A stretch of 23,516 nucleotides of DNA from a virus: IMG/VR virus record IMGVR_UViG_3300037193_003602, positions 1 through 23,516 of that record; one strand, written 5' to 3'. The notes under the pieces are model-generated. The model did no database searches, had not been told where the DNA came from, and was given only the letters and a program-made list of their open reading frames with translations. The position numbers were made by a program, and so were the translations under genes. Below are positions 13,782-20,976 of this stretch, piece after piece; position 1 is the first letter of the stretch, and every line of letters begins with the position of its first letter.

Positions 13782-14183
13782 ATGCTGCTTAAAAGACTAA
13801 CCCCCTGGATTATCGGTTGCGTAGTGTTTTGCGCAGCATGCGTTATGAGTTACCGCGAGGGCGTGACGGCGACTCACAAAAAATATTTAACGGAAGAAAT
13901 CAGCGAACTGAATAAATCTATCGGCAATTTGCAAGCGGCCACCAGGGATGCGGGCCATGCGAATTTGCTGCTGAACCAAACTATCAGCAAGCGCCAGAAG
14001 GCGGACGCTGAATCTACAAAGGTATTTGCCAATGCGCTCGCTGCTACTGCTCATTTGCGTTTTAACTGCCTGTTTGATCACAACATCATGCAACAAATTT
14101 CAGAGACGGCAGACCGAGCCGATCAAGCCGCAACCAGCGGTATTAGTTTCACCCTGCCCACCAGTTCCCCGCCCGATGGATAA
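13782..14183 (+). CDS. Rz: Rz-like inner-membrane spanin subunit
   Basis: The 133-residue protein has one N-terminal membrane anchor (about 7-25, IIGCVVFCAACVMSY). A periplasmic coiled coil follows at about 38-95 (EEISELNKSIGNLQAATRDA), then a flexible serine- and proline-containing end. This is the plan of Rz, which spans the periplasm and fuses inner and outer membrane at the last step of lysis. The identification is backed by the nested Rz1 gene in the +1 frame. The ATG at 13782 with AGGTGA upstream is preferred over the GTG at 13773. Confidence 0.75.
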   Translation: MLLKRLTPWIIGCVVFCAACVMSYREGVTATHKKYLTEEISELNKSIGNLQAATRDAGHANLLLNQTISKRQKADAESTKVFANALAATAHLRFNCLFDHNIMQQISETADRADQAATSGISFTLPTSSPPDG

Positions 14184-14283
14184 CAGTTGTGATGCTATGA
14201 CTGCAACGCTGAAAGCGATGTACGACGCCTACGGCCTGTGCGCCGGGCGATACCTGGAACTAATCAAAAGACAAAGTGAGTAA
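14032..14283 (+). CDS. Rz1: Rz1-like outer-membrane lipoprotein spanin, overlapping Rz
   Basis: The 83-residue product in the +1 frame has a short lipoprotein signal (MRSLLLLICVLTACLITTSC). The best lipobox is LTAC, with TTSC a second option. A proline-rich stretch (KPQPAVLVSPCPPVPRP) follows, the hallmark of Rz1. It starts inside Rz and runs 100 bases beyond the Rz stop, a common embedded-overlapping arrangement. The ATG at 14032 has AAAGG upstream. It pairs with the Rz coiled coil across the periplasm. Confidence 0.78.
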   Translation: MRSLLLLICVLTACLITTSCNKFQRRQTEPIKPQPAVLVSPCPPVPRPMDNSCDAMTATLKAMYDAYGLCAGRYLELIKRQSE

Positions 14284-14288
14284 ATGAA

Positions 14289-14660
14289 ATGAGCTTAGGC
14301 GAATTAATTGCTGTAGCAGTGACAGTGGTATTAGCGCTCATAGCTGCATTTTGGGGGCTGCTTTCAATTTTGTTTCGCCAGTCACAAGAGCGAATAGCAG
14401 AAAAATTTGAAGCTCTCGAAAAAAGCAATGCTGAAAGATTTTCAGTACTTGAAAAAAGTAATCAAGAGAAGTTTGCCGTATTGGATCAGTCCACAAAAGA
14501 ACTGGCTAGGCTGGAAAAAGAGTTTCTTAACTTCAAAGCCGACCTACCCAACCAGTATGTGCGCCGTGAAGATTACATACGCAATCAAGCGGTGATGGAA
14601 AGCAAGCTGGATGCGATAGCTAACTTATTAATGACAGGTGGAAACAATGTTAAATGTTGA
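14289..14660 (+). CDS. DUF2730-like membrane coiled-coil protein
   Basis: The 123-residue protein has one membrane segment (about 5-28, LIAVAVTVVLALIAAFWGLL) and then a long coiled coil built on three repeats of 11 residues. It ends in VRREDYIRNQAVMESKLDAI, an end typical of Mu-like phage proteins of the DUF2730 type found just before the terminase genes. The function is not known. There is no strong ribosome site, and the short distance from Rz1 suggests coupled translation. Confidence 0.62.
   Translation: MSLGELIAVAVTVVLALIAAFWGLLSILFRQSQERIAEKFEALEKSNAERFSVLEKSNQEKFAVLDQSTKELARLEKEFLNFKADLPNQYVRREDYIRNQAVMESKLDAIANLLMTGGNNVKC
14400..14498 (+). repeat. Three tandem 33-base (11-codon) repeats in the coiled coil
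   Basis: Codons 38-48, 49-59 and 60-70 encode EKFEALEKSNA, ERFSVLEKSNQ and EKFAVLDQSTK. The unit of 11 residues (hendecad) is expected to give a straight or slightly right-handed coiled coil. The DNA of the first two units is still similar, so the array probably arose by recent duplication and may vary in copy number between relatives. Confidence 0.7.
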
Positions 14661-14964
14661 TCACGCAAAAGCTCGCCGCGAGAGTATGCGGTGGACCATT
14701 GTGTTAACACTCCAACACGCACGGCCAATGGGGGCGCACGAAAGTTTAATTCTGGCGACTATCCAAGGGGTTTACCCGGATGCAACTGGGTTGGAATTGC
14801 GCCGCGAATTGGACTACCTGCATGACCGGCTGGTAATTGAAGTTAAAAAAGAGCCGTCGGGCATTTGGTTTGCCGAATTAACTGCATTGGGTGTAGATAT
14901 CGCTGAATACACAGTGGATGTACATCCGGGCATTGCACGGCCAGCAAAATATTGGGCGGGCTAA
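14647..14964 (+). CDS. Winged-helix phage protein of the pre-terminase region
   Basis: The 105-residue protein reads RWTIVLTLQHARPMGAHESL, then LRRELDYLHDRLVIEVKKE, then IWFAELTALGVDIAEYT, and ends GIARPAKYWAG. The helix pair and wing, plus the G-V-D-x-x-E-Y-T and GIARP-x-KYW ends, are typical of a small protein regularly found between the lysis and small terminase genes of BcepMu-like phages. Its role is unknown; DNA binding is inferred from the fold. The ATG has AGGTGG six bases upstream and overlaps the preceding gene by 14 bases. Confidence 0.65.
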   Translation: MLNVDHAKARRESMRWTIVLTLQHARPMGAHESLILATIQGVYPDATGLELRRELDYLHDRLVIEVKKEPSGIWFAELTALGVDIAEYTVDVHPGIARPAKYWAG

Positions 14965-14967
14965 ATC

Positions 14968-15489
14968 ATGCCACCACGTAGCAAAGTCGAACAAATGCCA
15001 CCGGAAGTTAAAGCTTGGCTTGACCGCGCTTTGGTCGAAAACAATTTCAGCGAGTACGAAGCGCTTGCAGCCGAATTGAAAGAACGTGGTTTTGCAATCA
15101 GCAAAAGCGCGCTCAACCGGTACGGCCAGGATTTTGAAATGCGGTTGGCCGCATTAAAGATGGCCAGTGAACAAGCCAAGGCGATTGTAGAGGCCACGCC
15201 CGATGATGAAGGTGCAGTTAGCGACGCGCTCATGCGCTTGGTGCAAGAAAAGCTATTCACAATGCTATTGGCCGAGGAAGGCAAAGTGGATTTGCCAAAA
15301 GCCGCAAAAGCGATCGCTGAATTAGCCAAGGCCACCATTGCGCAAAAGAAATTCTCCATTGAGCAAAGTGCCCGGAAGAAACTGCTGGCGGAACAAGAAG
15401 AGCGTTTGCAGGAGGAGCTTCGCGGCGCAGACGGCGCGAGTGAAGAGTTTGAGGCTCGCTGCCTTAGAGTTCTAATGGGTAAATCCTGA
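14968..15489 (+). CDS. DUF3486 (Mu gp27-like), probable small terminase subunit
   Basis: The 173-residue protein starts MPPRSKVEQMPPEVKAWLDR and continues NFSEYEALAAELKERGFAIS and KSALNRYGQDFE, the signature helix-turn-helix of the DUF3486 family. A long helical part with ARKKLLAEQEERLQEEL follows. In Mu this gene (gp27) lies before the large terminase and is taken as the small, DNA-recognising packaging subunit. Its stop overlaps the terminase start by one base. Confidence 0.82.
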   Translation: MPPRSKVEQMPPEVKAWLDRALVENNFSEYEALAAELKERGFAISKSALNRYGQDFEMRLAALKMASEQAKAIVEATPDDEGAVSDALMRLVQEKLFTMLLAEEGKVDLPKAAKAIAELAKATIAQKKFSIEQSARKKLLAEQEERLQEELRGADGASEEFEARCLRVLMGKS

Positions 15490-17255
15490 TGAGTGCTGAA
15501 GCTAAGTTAGTTCCCACATCCAAACCGCGCAAAATCAACCTTGCTGAAGAGATGGAGTTGCACGGCGTAGTGGTACCGCAAGAGGTATCAACGGCTCAGC
15601 CAGAAAATGAAGCGGTGTTTCTGCCATACCAAAAGCGTTGGTTTGAAGACGAAAGCCAAATCATGATTGCGGAAAAATCGCGCCGTACCGGTTTGACCTG
15701 GGCGGAAGCGGGCCGCAATGTTATCAATGCAGCCAAGCCACGCAAGCGCCGGGGTTGTAATACCTTTTACGTGGGCAGCAAACAGGAAATGGCCCTGGAA
15801 TACATTGCGGCCTGTGCGCTGTTTGCAAAAGCATTCAACGAAATGGCGCAAGCCGATGTGTACGAACAAACCTTTTGGGATGAAGGCAAGAAGGAAGAAA
15901 TTCTGGCGTACATGATTCGCTTCCCCAAAAGCGGCCACAAAATTCAGGCGCTCAGTTCACGCCCGTCAAACCTGCGTGGTTTACAGGGTGATGTGGTGAT
16001 TGATGAGGCGGCGTTCCATGAATCCCTGGAAGAATTATTGAAAGCTGCCCTGGCATTAACTATGTGGGGTAATAAGGTTCGTTTAATCAGTACACACGAT
16101 GGGGTTGATAATGCGTTTAATGCCTACATTCAGGATGCACGCGAAGGTCGGAAGGATTACAGCGTGCACCGCATCACGCTCGATGATGCGATTGCCCAGG
16201 GTTTGTATAAACGTATTTGCTACGTTACCAACCAGGAATGGTCGCTAGAGGCCGAAAAAAATTGGCGGGATAAGCTATACAAGAATGCTCCCAATATCGA
16301 ATGTGCGGATGAAGAATATGGATGCGTGCCCAAAAAGAGCGGCGGAAATTACCTATTGCGTGTAAGTATTGAAGCGGCAATGGTGCAAGACCAATCCATT
16401 CCGATCCTGCGTTACGAAGCTCCAAAAGATTTTATATTGTGGTCGGAAGAGATGCGCAAGGCAGAGATTAATACTTTTTGCAATGACATCATCCTGCCTG
16501 AGCTAAACAAACTGGATAAAAAGTCACGACACACCTTTGGTGAAGACTTTGCGCGCCGTGGTGACTTAACCTCATTGGTACCTCTCACGATTAATGAACA
16601 TTTGCGCAAACGCACCCCTTTCATTGTGGAGCTGCGTGACCTTACGTTTAACCAACAATGGCAAGTGGTGGAATTCATTATTGATCGCCTGCCAGGATTC
16701 CAACATGCCTCTTTTGATGCGACGGGTAACGGTGCCTGGATTGCCGAACAAGCCGCGCTTAAATACGGTGTGAATATGGTGGAGCAAGTGCAAATCACTC
16801 AAGGCTGGTACGCCGAGTGGATGCCCAAACTGAAAGGCGAGTTCGAAGCGTTCAAGATTGAAATTCCACGTCACCAAAATATCCTGGATGATTTGTTAAG
16901 TGTGAAATTGGTTAACGGTATCCCTCTCATTGATAAAGGCCGTACCAAAGACGAAGAGTCCCAAAATATAAAAGCAAAACGCCATGGCGATTTTGCGGTT
17001 GCCTTGTGTATGGCAAACCGATCCAGTTGGGCAGATGGTGGTCCGATAGAAGCCACAATACCCAATGGCCGCCACAGTCGTGGTAATGATGATGATGACG
17101 AAGATTTGCATGGTCGCTTTGGCGGCGTTTGGAGAAAAATATGCTCATTGATATCCACGGTAATCCACTCAAGCGCGACGCAATTAGTGAGCCTCAAACC
17201 GCGAAACTCGGCAGTTTGCATCGCGAGTTTGCCGGGCACCCTGCAAAAGGTTTAA
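15489..17255 (+). CDS. Terminase large subunit (Mu gp28-like)
   Basis: The 588-residue protein has an ATPase part with the variant Walker A AEKSRRTGLT at 61-70 and Walker B LQGDVVIDEAAFH near 165-177. A nuclease part follows with GEDFARRGD (about 350), SFDATGNGAWI (about 407) and KRHGDFAVALCMA (about 496), supplying the acidic metal ligands. It drives headful packaging of phage plus flanking host DNA. After the expected end around GRFGGVW, the frame runs on for some 38 residues inside the portal gene (a 115-base overlap). That tail (KICSLISTVIHSSATQLVSL and on) looks like out-of-frame portal DNA, so the original stop was probably lost. Confidence 0.9.
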   Translation: MSAEAKLVPTSKPRKINLAEEMELHGVVVPQEVSTAQPENEAVFLPYQKRWFEDESQIMIAEKSRRTGLTWAEAGRNVINAAKPRKRRGCNTFYVGSKQEMALEYIAACALFAKAFNEMAQADVYEQTFWDEGKKEEILAYMIRFPKSGHKIQALSSRPSNLRGLQGDVVIDEAAFHESLEELLKAALALTMWGNKVRLISTHDGVDNAFNAYIQDAREGRKDYSVHRITLDDAIAQGLYKRICYVTNQEWSLEAEKNWRDKLYKNAPNIECADEEYGCVPKKSGGNYLLRVSIEAAMVQDQSIPILRYEAPKDFILWSEEMRKAEINTFCNDIILPELNKLDKKSRHTFGEDFARRGDLTSLVPLTINEHLRKRTPFIVELRDLTFNQQWQVVEFIIDRLPGFQHASFDATGNGAWIAEQAALKYGVNMVEQVQITQGWYAEWMPKLKGEFEAFKIEIPRHQNILDDLLSVKLVNGIPLIDKGRTKDEESQNIKAKRHGDFAVALCMANRSSWADGGPIEATIPNGRHSRGNDDDDEDLHGRFGGVWRKICSLISTVIHSSATQLVSLKPRNSAVCIASLPGTLQKV

Positions 17256-18721
17256 CCCCTGCGAAACTCGCCGGTGTTCTCCTGGAAGCTGAGCAAGGCG
17301 ACTTAACCCGGCAAGCAGAATTGTTCATGGACATTGAAGAGCGCGATGCACATATTTTTTCTGATATGAGCAAGCGTAAGCGCGCGGTGATGATTCCGAG
17401 CTACGAGGTAGTTCCTGCCCGCAACGCCGGACGTGAAGAGAAAAAGGATGCGGAGTATCTGACCGAGGTGTTACAGGATATCGACGGTATCCAGGATTTA
17501 TTTTTTGATTGTATGGACGGTATAGGTCATGGCTTCGCAGCGATTGAAATTGATGGCTGGCAACGCTTGGGCACAGACTTTATGCCGAAAGCATTTGTGC
17601 ACCGCCCGCAAAGCTGGTTCCAGTTAGCACAGGAAAATCAAAACGAATTACGGCTGCGGGGCCCCGGTGAAGGTGAGGAATTACGCCCATTGAACTGGAT
17701 TATGCATCGGCCACGCGCACGTAGCGGATATGTTGCGCGCACAGGGTTGTTCCGCGTGTTGGTGTGGCCGTATTTGTTTAAACACTATTCCGTGTCCGAC
17801 TTGGCGGAAATGCTGGAGATTTATGGATTGCCATTACGCATTGGTAAATATCCATCGGGTGCAGGGGAAGATGAAAAGGCGACGCTATTACGTGCAGTGA
17901 TGGCGCTGGGGCATTCAGCGGCAGGCATTATTCCCAGCAGCATGGCAATTGAATTTGAAAAAGCCAGCGAAGGAACCAGCGAGCCATTCCTTGCAATGAC
18001 ACGCTGGGCCGAAGAGGCTTGTAGCAAAGCGATCCTGGGTGGAACCTTAACCAGTAGCACATCCGCAAGCGGAGGTGGCGCGCATGCATTAGGGGAAGTG
18101 CATAACGAGGTGCGCAAAGACTTACGCGATGGTGACTGCAAGCAATTAGCGAACACACTGACCCGTGATTTGTTGTGGCCCATTTTGGTGTTGAGTAAAG
18201 GCAACCGCGATCCACGCCGCGCGCCGCGCTTGCAGTTTGATTTACGTGAACCGGAAGACCTGGAGAAATTTACCAAGTCCATCCCGGTGTTAGTGGATTT
18301 GGGAATGGAAATACCGAAAAGCTGGAGTTACGAAAAAACCGGCATACCCAAACCGGTGGATGGTGAGGAAATTTTGGCAAGAGCAAAACCAAAATCCGAA
18401 CCGGAACTGAAACCAATGGATGAGAAAAAGCAACGCGTAGCATTAAGCCGTGTTATCGCCCCGGTTTTTAATGACCAGCAAGAGCTGGACGACTCCCTGG
18501 ATGATATACCGGCAGACGAAATGCAAAACGCAAGCCTTGCAATGATGGGACCGATAATCGATGCCATTAATGCGGGTGCCAGTGAGGCGGAATTGTTGGG
18601 GATGCTTAACGAAGTACTGCCAGGCATGGATGAATCGGTGCTCACCGACGCATTGCATAAAATCATGTTCGCTGCGGATGCCTGGGGCAGATTATTTGCG
18701 GCGGCGGAGAGGGTGGATTAA
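17141..18721 (+). CDS. Portal protein, DUF935 (Mu gp29-like)
   Basis: The 526-residue protein shows DUF935 marks: an N-terminal LTPAKLAGVLLEAEQGDLTR, then FMDIEERDAHIFSDMSKRKR, the core FVHRPQSWFQL, and RTGLFRVLVWPYLFKHYSVS, EIYGLPLRIGKYP, NEVRKDLRDGDCKQLANTL. The family forms the dodecameric portal through which DNA enters the head and to which F is attached. The ATG at 17141 has GGAG seven bases upstream, inside the terminase frame. The last base of the stop codon overlaps the start of F. Confidence 0.9.
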   Translation: MLIDIHGNPLKRDAISEPQTAKLGSLHREFAGHPAKGLTPAKLAGVLLEAEQGDLTRQAELFMDIEERDAHIFSDMSKRKRAVMIPSYEVVPARNAGREEKKDAEYLTEVLQDIDGIQDLFFDCMDGIGHGFAAIEIDGWQRLGTDFMPKAFVHRPQSWFQLAQENQNELRLRGPGEGEELRPLNWIMHRPRARSGYVARTGLFRVLVWPYLFKHYSVSDLAEMLEIYGLPLRIGKYPSGAGEDEKATLLRAVMALGHSAAGIIPSSMAIEFEKASEGTSEPFLAMTRWAEEACSKAILGGTLTSSTSASGGGAHALGEVHNEVRKDLRDGDCKQLANTLTRDLLWPILVLSKGNRDPRRAPRLQFDLREPEDLEKFTKSIPVLVDLGMEIPKSWSYEKTGIPKPVDGEEILARAKPKSEPELKPMDEKKQRVALSRVIAPVFNDQQELDDSLDDIPADEMQNASLAMMGPIIDAINAGASEAELLGMLNEVLPGMDESVLTDALHKIMFAADAWGRLFAAAERVD

Positions 18722-20055
18722 TGCCTACGCCCACTGCCGCCGACTTACAAGCGATGTTCGGCATGGAGCCCGCGCAAGCGATCAATTATTTGAAGCGCAA
18801 AGGCTATGCAATCACCTGGGACTGGCATGAAGTGGAGGCAGCAACCCACGCCCGCGCCTTCACGGTTGCGAAGGCCGCGCGGTTGGATATTTTGCAAGAC
18901 ATTCGCAACGCACTGGTTGAGAACTTTAGGGCGGGAAAAACGGAAAGGGATTTTCAACGTGAGCTAACCCCGATCTTGCAAGCCAAGGGCTGGTGGGGAA
19001 AACAAATTCTGGTGGACGCTAAAGGCGACGCAGAAAAAGTGCAATTGGGTAGCCCGCGCCGATTAAAAACCATTTACCAAACCAACGCCCAAAGCGCGTA
19101 CATGGCGGGCCGCTATGCGGAAGCGCTACGTGCGGTGAAAACACATCCGTATTGGATGTACATCGCCATCAATGACCGGCGTACGCGCCCAAGCCATCGC
19201 GCGCTGCATGGCAAAGTGTACCGTTGGGATGATCCGATCTGGCAATACATCCTGCCCCCCAATGGCTACAACTGCCGCTGCCGCTTCATTGCGTTAAGTG
19301 AGCGTGAAGTAAAACGGCGCGGTTTAAAAATTGAAAGCAGCGAAGGCATGGTCAGTGTAAAACCGGTGGACGCGGGCTTTAGCAAACGCACCGGCGAAGT
19401 CAGCACGACCAATGTGATTGTGTTACGCACAATGGATGCCGCAGGCAAAAAAATTACATTCTCGCCAGACCCTGGCTTTAACGGCTCGCCCGCACAAAGC
19501 CATCTGTTTGATGAATTCTTACTGGGAAAAGCAAAACGCGCCCTGGGCGATGAACAGGGATTAGCGGAAGTGCAAAGCACCTTGTTAAGCCCAATACGGC
19601 AAGCCGCGTGGGAAGCGTTTGTTGATTCATCATTAAAAAATCAAGTGCCCCAGGGGCAAACCATGGCCTTTGGTGTAATGAGTAAAACAGACACGGACTT
19701 TGCGCAACGAAAAGGAGCAGCATTGCAAAGCGGTGTTCTCTTCCTGGAGGACCGGCAACTAACCGGCGCAAAAGCCACGCGGCACCAGTCAGCGGAAAAT
19801 GGATTAACACCGGACGAATGGAAATCGCTACCCCAACGCATTAGCCAGGCTGAACGTGTGTTATGGGACACCAAAAATAAAACCCTGTTGTATGTATTCC
19901 CCGCTGGTGATGGCCGCGACACCAAAATCGCGATTCGTTTTGGGCGTACAACGGTGGCGGGCAATAAAGTGGAAGATGCCGCAACTGCGTTTAAAGTTCA
20001 GCGAGCGAATATAGACGATGGGATCAACAACGGAATGTATGAAGTGGTGAGGTAA
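18721..20055 (+). CDS. F: Minor head protein F (MuF/SPP1 gp7 domain) with C-terminal nuclease-like extension
   Basis: The 444-residue protein has the MuF domain at about 50-195: TIYQTNAQSAYMAGRYAE, then INDRRTRPSHRALHGKVYRW, then ILPPNGYNCRCRFI. By family it is a minor capsid protein bound to the portal, injected or needed for morphogenesis. The C-terminal 145 residues (about 300-444) are a separate domain with LEDRQLTGAKATRHQSAENG, then LPQRISQAERVLWDTKNKTL, then DTKIAIRFG. That layout (a histidine-containing loop, a helix, then paired strands) resembles the PBECR group of BECR-fold nuclease-like domains fused to MuF in other phages. The assignment of this tail is tentative; the MuF part is secure. 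Confidence 0.87.
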   Translation: MPTPTAADLQAMFGMEPAQAINYLKRKGYAITWDWHEVEAATHARAFTVAKAARLDILQDIRNALVENFRAGKTERDFQRELTPILQAKGWWGKQILVDAKGDAEKVQLGSPRRLKTIYQTNAQSAYMAGRYAEALRAVKTHPYWMYIAINDRRTRPSHRALHGKVYRWDDPIWQYILPPNGYNCRCRFIALSEREVKRRGLKIESSEGMVSVKPVDAGFSKRTGEVSTTNVIVLRTMDAAGKKITFSPDPGFNGSPAQSHLFDEFLLGKAKRALGDEQGLAEVQSTLLSPIRQAAWEAFVDSSLKNQVPQGQTMAFGVMSKTDTDFAQRKGAALQSGVLFLEDRQLTGAKATRHQSAENGLTPDEWKSLPQRISQAERVLWDTKNKTLLYVFPAGDGRDTKIAIRFGRTTVAGNKVEDAATAFKVQRANIDDGINNGMYEVVR

Positions 20056-20120
20056 GCGGGGCGCCGGACTTGCACCGGATAACAGGCGAACCTGACCTTT
20101 CTATTAGGAAACTACCCCGT
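20056..20120 (+). ncRNA. Possible branched structured RNA in the F-G space
   Basis: A closing stem of six pairs (20056-20061 GCGGGG with 20115-20120 CCCCGT) encloses three small hairpins. These are CCGG-loop-CCGG (20064-20078), CAGG-CGAA-CCTG (20083-20094) and TTTC-loop-GAAA (20098-20111). All four stems can form together, giving a compact four-way-junction-like shape in only 65 bases between the F stop and the G start. I know no named RNA family that it matches. It could be an mRNA control element for G or chance pairing. Confidence 0.3.
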
Positions 20121-20148
20121 GGAAACACTATAAACCTGGAACTGGTAA

Positions 20149-20757
20149 ATGACAAACATCGAACTCAAGGTTACCCATAATGACGTTCAGCAAGGCTTGC
20201 AGGACTTGCTCGAGCACCTGACCAACACCGCCCCGGTGTTTGCATCCATTTCGCAAGAGTTCGCAACACAAACCGAATTGATTATTCAAAACGAAGGGCC
20301 AGGCTATTCCACACTGAATGCAAATATTAAAGGGCGCGGCACTGCCTCTGGCGGCTGGCCGCAACTTGCACCACGGACAATTAAGCAGCGCGGCAGCGCG
20401 CACCCCATCTTACAAATTACCGGTGCATTGGCGCGTTCGTTCCTGCCGTACTCCGGTGACGACTATGCCGGGATTGGTAGCAATGACCCGCGCGCAGCGA
20501 TTCACTTTTTCGGTGGCAAAATCCAAATGCCAGCCAGAAGCCAGCAAGCGTATTTCCGGCAAGACCAAAAAACCGGTGAAGTCGGTAATAAGTTTGTGAA
20601 GAAAAAGAAAAGCAATTTTGCCCAATGGGTAACGATCCCTGCGTACGTTATCAACATTCCCGCCCGCCCAATGTTTCCGGTAGATGCCGAGGGGAATTTG
20701 TTGCCCCACGTTGCAGAAACCTTGCTGGAAATTTTTGCGGATTACCTGCTGGAATAA
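20149..20757 (+). CDS. G: Phage virion morphogenesis protein G
   Basis: The 202-residue protein has the virion morphogenesis/tail completion signature: EGPGYSTLNANIKGRGTASG, then GGWPQLAPRTIKQRGSAHPI, then LQITGALARSF. It ends with an IPARPMFPVDAEGNL segment. In Mu, G follows F and is needed for tail and head completion. Its position between F and the protease gene agrees with the Mu order. The start has only a weak ribosome site (GGAACTGG). Confidence 0.85.
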   Translation: MTNIELKVTHNDVQQGLQDLLEHLTNTAPVFASISQEFATQTELIIQNEGPGYSTLNANIKGRGTASGGWPQLAPRTIKQRGSAHPILQITGALARSFLPYSGDDYAGIGSNDPRAAIHFFGGKIQMPARSQQAYFRQDQKTGEVGNKFVKKKKSNFAQWVTIPAYVINIPARPMFPVDAEGNLLPHVAETLLEIFADYLLE

Positions 20758-20925
20758 TGTGGCCTCTCAGAGCGCCTACAATCGCTTGGGTTGCGTTCCG
20801 CTACACTCGCCCGACTTTCTCCCTCGACCGCGTTTATAAACCCGCTTGCACGGTTTAATTGGCAGCGAAACCCGCCGGTTGGCGCTGCATGTAAAAAAAA
20901 TCCCGAATGCTATCCAAAAATAGTT
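20758..20925. other. G-I intergenic region, position of the Mu strong gyrase site
   Basis: No gene is supported here, although a TTG-started frame runs through it into gene I. It contains an inverted repeat at 20862-20888 (GCAGCG with CGCTGC, and inside it AACC-CGCC-GGTT), then a run of eight A at 20893-20900. The A run is not followed by T, so it is not a standard rightward terminator. In Mu the space between G and I holds the strong gyrase-binding site that aligns the prophage ends. Position alone suggests the same here; no gyrase consensus can be read by eye. Confidence 0.35.
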
Positions 20926-20970
20926 TTTTTGCGCGCGCAAAATTACAAATTTTTTTACGCCATGCACTAT
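20926..20970 (+). promoter_or_regulatory. Putative activated late promoter before gene I (PI position)
   Basis: This is the second exact copy of the 22-base element (20926-20947), with palindrome TTTTGCGCGCGCAAAA at 20927-20942 followed by TTACA. CACTAT at 20965-20970 lies 33 bases from the palindrome centre, the same distance as TAATCT in the copy before the lysis genes. No -35 box is seen. In Mu the C-activated promoter PI stands in this place. A start about seven bases after the -10 would fall on the ATG of gene I itself. Confidence 0.55.
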
Positions 20971-20976
20971 GGCCAC

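Noticed and set aside
20862-20888. Inverted repeat GCAGCG...CGCTGC as a rightward intrinsic terminator after G.
   Set aside because: It is followed by an A run instead of a T run, so it does not fit a terminator on the plus strand; no minus-strand gene ends there either.
20791-20976. A frame opening with TTG at 20791 that would add 62 residues to the protease.
   Set aside because: No ribosome site, composition unlike the family, and it crosses the repeated palindrome and inverted repeat; the usual protease N-terminus begins at 20977.
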